DNA from: Pacificitalea sp040119125
GTDB taxonomy: Bacteria > Pseudomonadota > Alphaproteobacteria > Rhodobacterales > Rhodobacteraceae
Length of the DNA stretch: 64,000 nucleotides
Assembly: GCA_040119125.1 (NCBI GenBank)
Contig: JBEDTR010000001.1
Location: forward strand, 186,001-250,000
Direction: 5' to 3'
Under the pieces are notes generated by a model. The model was not told where the DNA came from and did not search any database. It worked only from the letters and a program-made list of their open reading frames with translations. This document shows positions 17,674 to 26,006 of the stretch, piece by piece. Position 1 is the stretch's first letter. The number at the start of each line of letters is the position of its first letter. Position numbers and translations under genes: made by a program.

Positions 17674-18429
17674 ATGAAGATCGCCTTTCTGGCCAGCAAT
17701 TCCGACATCGCGCAGGAGGCTTGCTCCGCCTTGTGCAAAAGCTATGGCAATGTCGCGCCAGAGGCGGCGGAGGTCATCGTGGCGCTTGGCGGGGACGGCT
17801 TCATGCTGCAAACCCTGCACGGCAGTCAGCATCTCGACGCGCCGGTCTACGGAATGAACTGCGGCACCATCGGTTTTCTCATGAACGAATATGCCGAGCC
17901 GCGGCTGCTGGAGCGGCTTCAGGCCGCCGAGGAAGAGGTCATCAACCCGCTGCGTATGCGCGCGATTTCCGGCGATGGCGGGGCGCATGACGCGCTGGCC
18001 ATTAACGAAGTCTCGCTGCTGCGCGCAGGGCCGCAGGCCGCCAAGCTGAAGATCACGGTCGACGGCAAGGTCCGCCTTGACGAGTTGGTTTGCGACGGCG
18101 CGCTGGTCAGCACGCCCGCGGGTTCGACGGCTTATAACTATTCCGCCCATGGGCCGATTCTGCCCATTGGTGCGGATGTGCTGGCGCTGACGGCTGTGGC
18201 GGCGTTCCGGCCCCGCCGCTGGCGCGGGGCGCTGCTCCCCAAAGGCTCCGAAGTGCGCTTCGACGTGCTGGAATCCCGCAAGCGCCCGGTGATTGCCGAT
18301 GCCGACAGTCGGCTGGTCACTAATGTGGTCAGCGTGCTGATTCGATCCGAACCGAAAGTGCGTCATCGCATTCTGTTCGACCCCGGCCATGGCCTGAACG
18401 AGCGTCTGATCCGCGAGCAGTTCAACTGA
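17674..18429 (+). CDS. nadK: NAD kinase
   Basis: A 251-residue kinase that phosphorylates NAD to NADP. The diagnostic GGDGFML sits near residue 40, followed by GMNCGTIGFLMN, the NE pair in AINEVSLLRAG, and the substrate loop STPAGSTAYNYSAHGPILP. It is shorter than the roughly 290-residue enterobacterial enzyme, as is usual in Rhodobacteraceae, lacking an N-terminal extension. ATG 17674 is used. It stands alone between glyA (divergent) and a small secreted protein gene. Confidence 0.95.
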   Translation: MKIAFLASNSDIAQEACSALCKSYGNVAPEAAEVIVALGGDGFMLQTLHGSQHLDAPVYGMNCGTIGFLMNEYAEPRLLERLQAAEEEVINPLRMRAISGDGGAHDALAINEVSLLRAGPQAAKLKITVDGKVRLDELVCDGALVSTPAGSTAYNYSAHGPILPIGADVLALTAVAAFRPRRWRGALLPKGSEVRFDVLESRKRPVIADADSRLVTNVVSVLIRSEPKVRHRILFDPGHGLNERLIREQFN

Positions 18430-18651
18430 GGGCTTGGGGCCGCGCAATAATCCCCTAAGGACGTTCACCGCTGCGAGGTCACTGCGACCGTGACCCACAC
18501 ACCGCGCGTCTAACACAGGCCCAACCCTGCCTCCTGCGATGCAGGATCGTTGATCAACGCGCCGCGCTCTGGCATCCTTCGTCCCAGTCAACCGACGGTT
18601 AACCGCTCCAGTCCAGAATGGGCGGGTCGTCCCTTGGAACGAGGCATGTCA

Positions 18652-18975
18652 ATGAACACCCGGCTTAAGACCTTCATCGCGCTGGCCGCTCTGGCGGCGC
18701 CCCTGATCACGCTGCCTGCCGCGCCGGCATCAGCCAATGTCGTGCAACGCGCCTGCCTGCAATCCGACCGCGCTCAGGCCACCCGCGCAAAATGCACCTG
18801 CATCGGTCGCGTTGCGGATCAGGTTCTGACCCGGAGCGATCAGCGCAAGGGCGCCAAATTCTTCCGCGATCCGCATCAGGCGCAGGAAATGCGCCAGTCG
18901 AGCAATCGCTCCAATGAGGAATTCTGGCTCCGCTGGAAAGCATTCGGCCAAACCGCGCAGGCCGTCTGCACCTGA
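18652..18975 (+). CDS. small secreted protein of unknown function
   Basis: A 107-residue protein with a clear signal peptide (basic MNTRLKTF, hydrophobic core, cleavage likely after APASA at about residue 29). The mature part has four cysteines (RACLQSD, KCTCIG and the C-terminal CT), which could form two disulfides in the periplasm. I associate the pattern ACL..DR..A...C.CI...AD..LT.SDQR with a small family common in Rhodobacteraceae and sometimes loosely annotated as arginine transporter, but no transport feature is visible. ATG 18652 lies seven bases behind GAGG; ATG 18646 is too close to it. Confidence 0.75.
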   Translation: MNTRLKTFIALAALAAPLITLPAAPASANVVQRACLQSDRAQATRAKCTCIGRVADQVLTRSDQRKGAKFFRDPHQAQEMRQSSNRSNEEFWLRWKAFGQTAQAVCT

Positions 18976-19013
18976 CCCCGGCGCCCCGGCTTGCAACACG
19001 GATCAGGCGTAAA

Positions 19014-19514
19014 CTATGCCTGATCCTTCCGGGCTGCGATTTCCGCCATCAGCGCCGATCCAGACCGTTCGATCAAATCAATAACGTGATCGAATCCGCC
19101 TTCATAATAAGGGTCGGGCACGTCTCTTTCGGGATGCGTCGCAGCGGGCCCATTCGAGCCGCCTTGCGGGGCGTCCCAAGACAGCATCAGCCGCACAGGC
19201 ACCGCATTGCCGGCGGGGCGCAACCGCTCCAGATCCGCGCGGTTCTGCCGATCCATCGCCAAGATCAGGTCGAATTGCTCGAAGTCCTCGGCACTGACTT
19301 GCCGCGCCCGCAGTCCCGCCAGATCAAGGCCCCGCGCGCGTCCCGCCGCCTGCATTCGGGCGTCGGGCGGATCGCCAATATGCCAGCCACCCGTGCCCGC
19401 GCTATCGATGCTCACATGCAGCCCTGCGGCTTTGGCCTGCGCGCGCAGAACCACCTCGGCAGTGGGCGAGCGGCAGATATTGCCAAGGCAAACGCAAAGA
19501 ATTTTATATGTCAT
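19014..19514 (-). CDS. low molecular weight protein-tyrosine phosphatase
   Basis: A 166-residue cytosolic phosphatase. The P-loop CLGNICRSPTAE (nucleophile Cys and Arg of the CX5RS motif) lies at the N-terminus, and the general-acid aspartate is in DVPDPYYEGGFD near the C-terminus. Start ATG 19514 follows AAGGAG; a longer reading to 19607 would run into the divergent sirtuin gene. Family members dephosphorylate bacterial tyrosine kinases of polysaccharide export or arsenate-type substrates; no kinase or arsenic gene is nearby, so the target is unknown. The start is only 62 bases from that of the sirtuin gene. Confidence 0.93.
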   Translation of the reverse strand: MTYKILCVCLGNICRSPTAEVVLRAQAKAAGLHVSIDSAGTGGWHIGDPPDARMQAAGRARGLDLAGLRARQVSAEDFEQFDLILAMDRQNRADLERLRPAGNAVPVRLMLSWDAPQGGSNGPAATHPERDVPDPYYEGGFDHVIDLIERSGSALMAEIAARKDQA

Positions 19515-19576
19515 CCGACATGCTCCTTCGGTAAATTCAGACTGATCGGGCCCGGCGGCACAACAGAGGTTCCGAC

Positions 19577-20296
19577 ATGACCAAAGGCCATTTTCCCCGC
19601 GATGCAAAGCTGGTGATTCTCACCGGCGCAGGCATTTCCGCCGAAAGCGGGCTCGGCACGTTTCGGGACAAAGGCGGGGTCTGGACGCAATATGATCTGG
19701 CGGAAGTCGCCACGCCCGAAGGGTTCGCGCGCAATCCGACCCTCGTGCATGATTTTTACAATGCGCGTCGCGCGAATGCCGCCGCCGCCGCCCCCAACGC
19801 CGCCCATCACGCGCTGGCGCAGTTGCAGGCGGCATGGCCGGGGGAGGTCGTGTTGATTACGCAGAATGTCGATGATCTGCATGAACGCGCGGGCAGCACG
19901 GCGGTGATCCACATTCATGGCATCTTGGCAGGGGCGGTCTGCGCTGCTTGCGATCATCGTTGGCAGGCGCCCGCGCGCATGGCCCCGCTTGATACCTGTC
20001 CCAGCTGTGACGCCGCGGCGACTCGCCCGGATATCGTCTGGTTTGGCGAAATGCCTTACCGGATGGAGGAAATCGCCGGTCATCTCGATTCGGCGGAGGT
20101 TTTCGTGGCCATCGGGACGTCCGGGCAGGTTTATCCGGCTGCGGGTTTCGTCGAAGAAGCGGCGCAGATGGGCGCGCATACGGTCGAAATAAACCTGTCG
20201 CAGGAGCCGACCTCGCCCTTCTTTCAAGACCGCCGATTCGGTCCCGCGAGCCGCGCGGTGCCCGACTGGGTCGATGAAATGCTGGCTCGGTCCTGA
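19577..20296 (+). CDS. cobB: NAD-dependent protein deacylase (sirtuin, CobB type)
   Basis: A 239-residue sirtuin that removes acyl groups from lysines using NAD. Seen: GAGISAESGLGTFRD, the catalytic-His region TQNVDDLHERAGS followed by HIHG, and four zinc cysteines in CAACDH and CPSCD. The motif HDFYNARR near residue 60 contains the Tyr-x-x-Arg pair that in CobB/SIRT5 binds succinyl or malonyl groups, so it probably acts as desuccinylase as well as deacetylase. It is divergent from the tyrosine phosphatase; both erase protein modifications, and the 62-base gap must hold both promoters. Confidence 0.94.
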   Translation: MTKGHFPRDAKLVILTGAGISAESGLGTFRDKGGVWTQYDLAEVATPEGFARNPTLVHDFYNARRANAAAAAPNAAHHALAQLQAAWPGEVVLITQNVDDLHERAGSTAVIHIHGILAGAVCAACDHRWQAPARMAPLDTCPSCDAAATRPDIVWFGEMPYRMEEIAGHLDSAEVFVAIGTSGQVYPAAGFVEEAAQMGAHTVEINLSQEPTSPFFQDRRFGPASRAVPDWVDEMLARS

Positions 20297-20358
20297 TGGG
20301 CATCGCGGGAGGCGCCGCGCGTTAAGCCACAGTCCCGCGCAGCAAACGCGAATAACAA

Positions 20359-20386
20359 AAGCCCCGTCGGCCATGCCGCGGGGCTT
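20359..20386 (-). terminator. rpmB terminator
   Basis: AAGCCCCG (20359-20366) pairs with CGGGGCTT (20379-20386); on the minus strand the stem is followed by a T-rich TTGTTATT. It lies between the convergent rpmB and cobB genes. Confidence 0.8.
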
Positions 20387-20461
20387 CGTGTTTCGGAGCG
20401 CCGCCCCGCCGGAACACGGCGGAGGAGCGGATTTCCGAACGCAGTCGTCAAACGCTGCCTA

Positions 20462-20752
20462 TCAGGCGGCGGTCTCAGCCGACTTTGCGATATCTTTCTT
20501 GATCTTCAGTGCCTTGGCGGACAGTTCGACATCCTTTGCCTTGGCAAGGAAGGCGTCGAGCCCACCACGGTGATCGACCGAGCGCAGCGCCGCAGCCGAG
20601 ATCTTCAGCTTGAACGAACGCCCAAGAGCATCAGAGATGAGGCTCACGTCGTTCAGGTTCGGCAGGAAACGCCGCCGGGTTCTGTTTTTGGCGTGGCTGA
20701 CATTGTTGCCAACCATCGGGCCCTTTCCGGTCAGTTCGCAGACGCGCGACAT
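20462..20752 (-). CDS. rpmB: 50S ribosomal protein L28
   Basis: A 96-residue L28. The N-terminus MSRVCELTGKGPMVGNNVSH and the following KNRTRRRFLPNL are the standard L28 signature; the C-terminal alanine/lysine-rich tail is the alphaproteobacterial form. ATG 20752 has GAGGA at a normal distance. It is a monocistronic gene with a readable promoter upstream (20819-20847), a 5' leader of about 60 bases containing a hairpin (20784-20803) and a terminator behind it. L33 (rpmG) is not adjacent. Confidence 0.97.
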   Translation of the reverse strand: MSRVCELTGKGPMVGNNVSHAKNRTRRRFLPNLNDVSLISDALGRSFKLKISAAALRSVDHRGGLDAFLAKAKDVELSAKALKIKKDIAKSAETAA

Positions 20753-20783
20753 GGATTCATCCTCGTGTTCGACAAATAACATG

Positions 20784-20803
20784 GGCGCCGCATGGGGCGC
20801 CCG
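20784..20803 (-). promoter_or_regulatory. hairpin in the rpmB 5' leader
   Basis: GGGCGCC (20784-20790) pairs with GGCGCCC (20797-20803) around a six-base loop. It lies between the predicted promoter and the rpmB ribosome site, a position where ribosomal-protein feedback structures occur, but no known family is recognised. Confidence 0.4.
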
Positions 20804-20818
20804 GAATTCCGTTTGCGC

Positions 20819-20847
20819 GTTTAAGAGCATCCGCTGCCGAGTGTCAA
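20819..20847 (-). promoter_or_regulatory. sigma-70 promoter of rpmB
   Basis: On the minus strand a perfect -35 box TTGACA (20842-20847 in plus coordinates) is followed after 17 bases by TTAAAC (20819-20824) as -10 box, then about 60 bases of leader to the rpmB start. Confidence 0.7.
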
Positions 20848-21002
20848 CTGCGAAAGCCCGCAGGGCCGGGAACAAAGCTCATCTTATCCTGCGCGCCAGT
20901 GTTGTGCCCCCAGTGCTGTGCCGCCAACGTTTTGCCACGGCGCGCGCCCCGCGGTCCAGACATGACCGCCACAGGATACCGCAATGTTCGGTCCTATCCC
21001 CC

Positions 21003-22004
21003 TTAATTCGTCCGCAGCCAGTCCAGCACCTTACGCGCGGCTGGGCCGGGGGCCGCGCGGCCTTGCGCCACGGCGTCGCCCAGGTCTCGCATCCTTGCGC
21101 GTGCCGCAGGCTCGTCACGCAGGCGGGCGAGCAGGCCTTGGCGCACTTCCTCCTCGAACCAGTGGCGGGCCTGTTCAGCGCGACGCCGTTCGAAATGACC
21201 CTCGGCGCGGCGCCATGTGGCCAGTGTTTGCATCTCGTCCCACACCCTATCCAACCCGGTGCGATCCAGCGCGGATGCCATCATCGCCTTGGGAAAGCCT
21301 TCGGGGTCCTCGGGGCGCTTGCGCAATAGCCGGAGCGCACCCGCGTAATCCGCGCAAGTTCGATGCGCCGTATTGCGCAGCGCGCCATCGGCCTTGTTGA
21401 CCACGATCAGGTCGGCAATTTCCATGATGCCGCGCTTCACGCCCTGCAATTCATCCCCGCCTGCCGGTGCTAGCAGCAAAACGAACAGGTCCGACATCTC
21501 CGCGACGACGGTTTCGGATTGGCCGACGCCCACCGTTTCGATCAGCACCACGTCAAAGTCCGCAGCCTCGCAGACGGCAATTGCCTCGCGGGTGCGACGC
21601 GCCACGCCGCCCAGATGGCTTTGCGCAGGCGACGGGCGGATGAAGGCGCGCGGATCACGGGACAGGTGCTCCATCCGGGTCTTGTCGCCAAGGATCGAGC
21701 CGCCGGTGCGCGCCGAGGACGGATCGACCGCCAGCACCGCCACCCGCAGCCCTGCAGCGGTCAGCATCAATCCGAAGCTTTCGATGAATGTCGATTTGCC
21801 CACGCCCGGCGTGCCGGACAGCCCGACGCGCAGCGCCTGCGCGGGGCCGGTCTTTCCCTCGGCAGCCTTCGCCGTCAGTCGCGTCATCAAGTCCAACGCC
21901 TGCGCCCGATGATCGGCGCGTCCGCTTTCCACGAGTGTGATCGCCCGCGCCAATGCGCGGCGCTCCCCCGCCGCAACCCGCGTCGCCAGATCCTCAATCT
22001 CCAT
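21003..22004 (-). CDS. meaB: methylmalonyl-CoA mutase-associated GTPase MeaB (ArgK family)
   Basis: A 333-residue G3E-type GTPase that guards methylmalonyl-CoA mutase and gates delivery of adenosylcobalamin. Walker A GTPGVGKSTFIESFG, the switch region ETVGVGQSE, and the guanine motif NKADG are all present; the AVDPSSARTGGSILGDKTRM segment is typical of MeaB. ATG 22004 with GGGAGA upstream is used; the frame stays open farther upstream without start signals. The mutase genes are not in this window, though prpE (propionate activation) is 8 kb away, which fits a propionyl-CoA/ethylmalonyl-CoA route in the same cell. Confidence 0.94.
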   Translation of the reverse strand: MEIEDLATRVAAGERRALARAITLVESGRADHRAQALDLMTRLTAKAAEGKTGPAQALRVGLSGTPGVGKSTFIESFGLMLTAAGLRVAVLAVDPSSARTGGSILGDKTRMEHLSRDPRAFIRPSPAQSHLGGVARRTREAIAVCEAADFDVVLIETVGVGQSETVVAEMSDLFVLLLAPAGGDELQGVKRGIMEIADLIVVNKADGALRNTAHRTCADYAGALRLLRKRPEDPEGFPKAMMASALDRTGLDRVWDEMQTLATWRRAEGHFERRRAEQARHWFEEEVRQGLLARLRDEPAARARMRDLGDAVAQGRAAPGPAARKVLDWLRTN

Positions 22005-22154
22005 CCGTCGTCTCCCGCCTTCTGCCGCCCGCGCGCCGCTCACGTCGGGTGTAGCAACGCCGCACCCGGCAGGAAAGCGCCACCCAGGACCCTCAAACCC
22101 CGCCGGTTTTCGCATGTTTCGATCTTTCACACAGTGGTGACGAAACGCGATGGG

Positions 22155-22184
22155 CTTTGAGTTGCGCCTTATGGTTCCTATCTT
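22155..22184 (+). promoter_or_regulatory. possible heat-shock (RpoH-type) promoter of degP
   Basis: CTTTGAG (22155-22161), a 15-base spacer and CCTATCTT (22177-22184) resemble alphaproteobacterial sigma-32 promoters, whose -10 box is CYTAT-rich. It lies about 90 bases ahead of the degP start, an expected place for a stress-controlled protease. Confidence 0.4.
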
Positions 22185-22272
22185 GTTACTAGGCGCATCC
22201 AGAACAGGGGCGGTGGCCTGCGGATCGCGCATGCCGCCCACGCCCTGCCGAATTTCGATAAGGAGATCCCCC

Positions 22273-23823
22273 GTGAGAGCACAGGCAGTTGTCCACTCCA
22301 GACAGCAGGACGCAGGATTGCGGCTGGTGATGCAGACGGCGATCGCATTTATGATGGCGCTTGCGCTGATGGTATCGCAGGCGCTTACCGCCAATGCCCA
22401 GACCGCGCCCGCCAGTTTCGCCGACCTGTCCGATCAGGTCAGCCCGGCGGTCGTCAATATTACCACCTCGACCACGGTCGCAGGCAATACCGGCCCCGGC
22501 CCGATGATCCCCGAAGGCTCCCCCTTCGAGGAATTTTTCCGTGATTTCATGGACCAACAGCAAAATGGCGAGCGTGCACCGCGGCGTTCCTCGGCACTTG
22601 GCTCCGGGTTCGTGATTTCGCAGGACGGGTATATCGTCACCAACAACCACGTCATCGAAGGCGCCGACGAAATCTCGATCGAGTTCTTCTCGGGCACCAC
22701 CTTGGATGCCGAAGTGGTCGGCACCGACCCCAACACTGACATCGCCTTGCTGAAGGTTGCGGGCGAGCCCGAAGACCTGCCCTTCGTGTCGTTTGGCGAC
22801 AGCGATGAAATGCGCGTGGGCGACTGGGTGATGGCCATGGGCAACCCGCTGGGGCAGGGATTCTCGGTCTCCGCAGGTATCGTATCTGCGCGTAACCGGG
22901 CGCTGAGCGGCACCTATGACGACTATTTGCAGACCGACGCCGCCATCAACCGCGGCAACTCCGGCGGGCCGCTGTTCAACATGGATGGCGACGTGATCGG
23001 CGTAAATACCGCGATCCTGTCGCCCAATGGCGGCTCAATCGGCATCGGCTTTGCCATGTCGTCGGCCGTTGTTACCAAGGTCGTCGACCAGTTAAAGGAA
23101 TTTGGTGAAACTCGGCGCGGCTGGCTCGGCGTGCGCATTCAGGACGTGACCCCCGACGTGGCTGAGGCGATGGACCTCGACGATGCCGTGGGCGCGCTGG
23201 TCACTGATGTCCCCGAAGGCCCCGCCGCCGAAGCAGGCATGCAGGCCGGTGATGTCATCACCTCCTTCGACGGGCTCGACGTGGCCGATACACGCGAACT
23301 GGTCCGCCGCGTGGGCAACACCGAAGTGGGCAAGACCGTGCCCGTCACCGTCTGGCGTGACGGCGCGACCGAAACGCTCGACGTCACGCTGGGCCGCCGT
23401 GAAACCGCCGAGGGCGCCGTGCCCGCCGCGATGGATGCGACCCCGCAGGAACCCGACGAAGCCGAAGTGCTGGGCCTCACTGTCGCCCCTATCAACGATG
23501 AGCTGCGCGAAACGCTGGAGCTGACCGCCGGCACCGAGGGTCTGGTCATCACCGAGGTCGACGAGATGGCGGAGGCCTATGAGAAAGGCCTGCGTGCCGG
23601 TGACGTCATTACCGAGGCTGGCCAGCAGAAGGTCACCGCGGTCGCCGATCTCGAATCCCGCATCGAGGAGGCTCAGGACGCCGGACGCAAATCCCTGCTC
23701 CTGCTGATCCGCCGCGCAGGCGAGCCGCGCTTTGTGGCACTGACGGTGGATGGCGACGCTTCTGTCGTTGAGCAAGACCCGGCCCCTGAGGAAGACAACG
23801 CTCCTGCGACCACTGAACAGTGA
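22273..23823 (+). CDS. degP: periplasmic serine endoprotease Do (DegP/HtrA)
   Basis: A 516-residue quality-control protease/chaperone of the periplasm. After an N-terminal signal segment (about residues 20-40, ending in ANAQT) comes the trypsin-like domain with the full triad: His126 in TNNHVIEG, Asp156 in DPNTDIALL and Ser230 in RGNSGGPL. Two PDZ domains follow (GWLGVRIQDV onward and VLGLTVAPI onward). The start is GTG 22273, seven bases behind AAGGAG; the frame is open farther upstream but lacks a ribosome site. The C-terminus is acidic and proline-rich. A heat-shock-like promoter and a strong terminator bracket the gene, so it is monocistronic. Confidence 0.94.
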   Translation: MRAQAVVHSRQQDAGLRLVMQTAIAFMMALALMVSQALTANAQTAPASFADLSDQVSPAVVNITTSTTVAGNTGPGPMIPEGSPFEEFFRDFMDQQQNGERAPRRSSALGSGFVISQDGYIVTNNHVIEGADEISIEFFSGTTLDAEVVGTDPNTDIALLKVAGEPEDLPFVSFGDSDEMRVGDWVMAMGNPLGQGFSVSAGIVSARNRALSGTYDDYLQTDAAINRGNSGGPLFNMDGDVIGVNTAILSPNGGSIGIGFAMSSAVVTKVVDQLKEFGETRRGWLGVRIQDVTPDVAEAMDLDDAVGALVTDVPEGPAAEAGMQAGDVITSFDGLDVADTRELVRRVGNTEVGKTVPVTVWRDGATETLDVTLGRRETAEGAVPAAMDATPQEPDEAEVLGLTVAPINDELRETLELTAGTEGLVITEVDEMAEAYEKGLRAGDVITEAGQQKVTAVADLESRIEEAQDAGRKSLLLLIRRAGEPRFVALTVDGDASVVEQDPAPEEDNAPATTEQ

Positions 23824-23848
23824 TCGGTGTAAGGTGCTGAATGGAAAG

Positions 23849-23874
23849 ACGCCCCGCTTCGGCGGGGCGTTTTG
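23849..23874 (+). terminator. degP terminator
   Basis: A perfect 9-base stem (23849-23857 with 23862-23870) with a TTCG tetraloop followed by TTTTG. It sits between convergent degP and the acyltransferase gene and may act on both strands. Confidence 0.92.
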
Positions 23875-23913
23875 TTGTTCAATCCGTGATGGCACGACAG
23901 GCCGTTAAAGCCC

Positions 23914-25833
23914 TCACCATGCCAGTTGTTCGAAGGTTGGCATCCAATCGTTCGTCCGGCCCAGCAGCGCGCTTCCCTCGACACTCAGATGCCCGCCGTC
24001 TTTGTACAAGAACGTGCCTTCTCGCAGAGGAAAGCAGGTTCCTTGCTCGCAAATATCGTCGGGCAGCCAATAAATCCCCACCTTATCAGATAATAATTTT
24101 AGCATCTGATAGGGACGTGCCTCCTCTTCGAAGGAGAAGTCACAAATGTCCCGTTCGGCTCCGAAATATACGCTTTTGACAAGGCATTGGCCGATATCCC
24201 AGCCGCTTTTCGGCGGCGGAGCGACCACCATGACCTTGGCGCCTGTTGCGCGAATGGCAGCCAACGTTTCGCGCATTTTCTGCGCGGCCAGTTCGAGCGA
24301 ACCACGCTCCGTTTTTCCCGACGCGAGCAGCAAATCACTCTCCACAACCGCGCCAAAGGGCGATGCGAGGATCACAGTTTTGACTGTTTGCTGCCCCCCC
24401 AGCCATTCAAGAACTTCCTCATTGAACTCGATGCAGCGGCGCGCCCACTCTTCTCCCTGCGACCGCGTTCGCTGTGCTACGCCGAGGATCGGGGCACAGG
24501 CGGACAGAGATTGCAGCTGAAGACGGGCCTCCGGTTCGCTGGCCAGTATCCCATCGGTCAAATGCTGGGCATAGCTATCGCCCCAAAGCAGGATCTCGGG
24601 CTCAGGGTCGGTGTAGCAATTTGCGGAATCAGTAAACCCGAAGCGACAATCTCGGTGCAAGCCGTGGTTCGGTCGAACCATATGGTCCAATTCCGCCACG
24701 GTCAGTTGACCCTCCCCACGGTTCCCATAGCCGTCGCTTAACTGCGCGCTCAATCCCACTGCAAAGATGAGACCCGCAGCCATGGCGCTGGCCTGAAACA
24801 GCTGTCGCTGCTGCGGCAAGAGCCTGCCCTCCCGGCGACGGAAGGGTGCTTCGATCCAGCGGGTGCTTGCCCATCCCATCATAAGGGAGACCACCACCAA
24901 AGTCGTCATGTAGGCGGTGCTGGGCTCATGAAAGCTGCGAAGCCTTGCGAATGCGAACAGCGGCTGATGCCAAAGGTAGGTGCTATAGGAAATAAGGCCC
25001 ACGGCGACCAAGCCACGCAGCGACAGGAGCTTCGCCGCCCAGCTGCCTTCGCGGGCAAACAAGATGATCATAACAGTGCCGCCCACGGGCAGCAGCGCAT
25101 AGATGCCGGGAAACAAAATCGAGTCGTCATAGGACACGACCGCCACGCAGATAAGGGCAAGGCCGACCAGCCCTAATGGATTGTTCAGCTTGGCGCTTTG
25201 AAACCTCGGCACAAACACGCAAAGGGCGCCTGCCAGCAATTCCCAGATGCGCGTTGGCAAGAAATAGAACGCGCCGCCCGGCTCATTTCTGGAGCCCCAT
25301 TCCGCCAAAACAAAGCTGGCCAGAAAAACGCCGATCAGGCCCCAAATTACCACAGGGCGCTGCCAGCGTCGTAAGAACAGGAGAAGGAAGGGGAAAAAGA
25401 TGTAGAATTGTTCTTCTACCGCCAGGCTCCAAGTATGAAGAAGCGGCCTCATCTCGGCTGCCGTGCCAAAATACTCATCACCACGCAGAAAGACAAAGTT
25501 CGACGAAAACGCCAGCGTCAACATGACGGTTTCCCCAAAATCCTCAAGCTGAGAAGGGAACATCCACATATGCGCGAAGGGAAGCGTCACCGCGAGCATG
25601 AAGAACAGCGCGGGAAGAATGCGGCGGGCGCGTCTTTCGTAAAAGTTGGCGATAGAAAAACGGCCCGCTTTCATTTCATCCCAGATAATCGTGGTGATCA
25701 GATAACCGCTGATCACGAAAAACACGTCGACACCGACAAAACCGCCGTCAAACCATGTAAAACCTGCATGAAACAGAATGACAGGCACGACTGCGATGGC
25801 TCGCAGCCCGTCGATTTCTGGCCTATATTTCAT
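23914..25833 (-). CDS. membrane O-acyltransferase with C-terminal SGNH domain (OafA type)
   Basis: A 639-residue two-part enzyme that usually acetylates surface polysaccharide. The N-terminal 370 residues are an acyltransferase-3 membrane domain of about ten spans, starting YRPEIDGLRAIAVVPVILFH and containing GGFVGVDVFFVISGYLIT. The C-terminal part is a periplasmic SGNH hydrolase-like domain: the nucleophile block ILLWGDSYAQH and the late DGGHLSVEG supply Ser, Asp and His. Fusion order and length match O-antigen acetylases. By eye the coding region and its flanks are less GC-rich than neighbours, a possible sign of transfer. It is a single gene with no polysaccharide genes beside it, so the acceptor is unknown. 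Confidence 0.9.
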   Translation of the reverse strand: MKYRPEIDGLRAIAVVPVILFHAGFTWFDGGFVGVDVFFVISGYLITTIIWDEMKAGRFSIANFYERRARRILPALFFMLAVTLPFAHMWMFPSQLEDFGETVMLTLAFSSNFVFLRGDEYFGTAAEMRPLLHTWSLAVEEQFYIFFPFLLLFLRRWQRPVVIWGLIGVFLASFVLAEWGSRNEPGGAFYFLPTRIWELLAGALCVFVPRFQSAKLNNPLGLVGLALICVAVVSYDDSILFPGIYALLPVGGTVMIILFAREGSWAAKLLSLRGLVAVGLISYSTYLWHQPLFAFARLRSFHEPSTAYMTTLVVVSLMMGWASTRWIEAPFRRREGRLLPQQRQLFQASAMAAGLIFAVGLSAQLSDGYGNRGEGQLTVAELDHMVRPNHGLHRDCRFGFTDSANCYTDPEPEILLWGDSYAQHLTDGILASEPEARLQLQSLSACAPILGVAQRTRSQGEEWARRCIEFNEEVLEWLGGQQTVKTVILASPFGAVVESDLLLASGKTERGSLELAAQKMRETLAAIRATGAKVMVVAPPPKSGWDIGQCLVKSVYFGAERDICDFSFEEEARPYQMLKLLSDKVGIYWLPDDICEQGTCFPLREGTFLYKDGGHLSVEGSALLGRTNDWMPTFEQLAW

Positions 25834-26006
25834 TTGATGATGCCCACTATCCTGCGCGAAAAGGTTTTAGCCTCAACGTATTTCAGGACGTAATCTTGGG
25901 CTAATATCCGGCGTTCTAGGGGCGCGGAAAATAGGCTGCAATGTAGACCTAGGGTAGCGCAGGGGAAATTGTCGGGAAAATGTGACAATAGGGCAAAGCC
26001 CCACCC

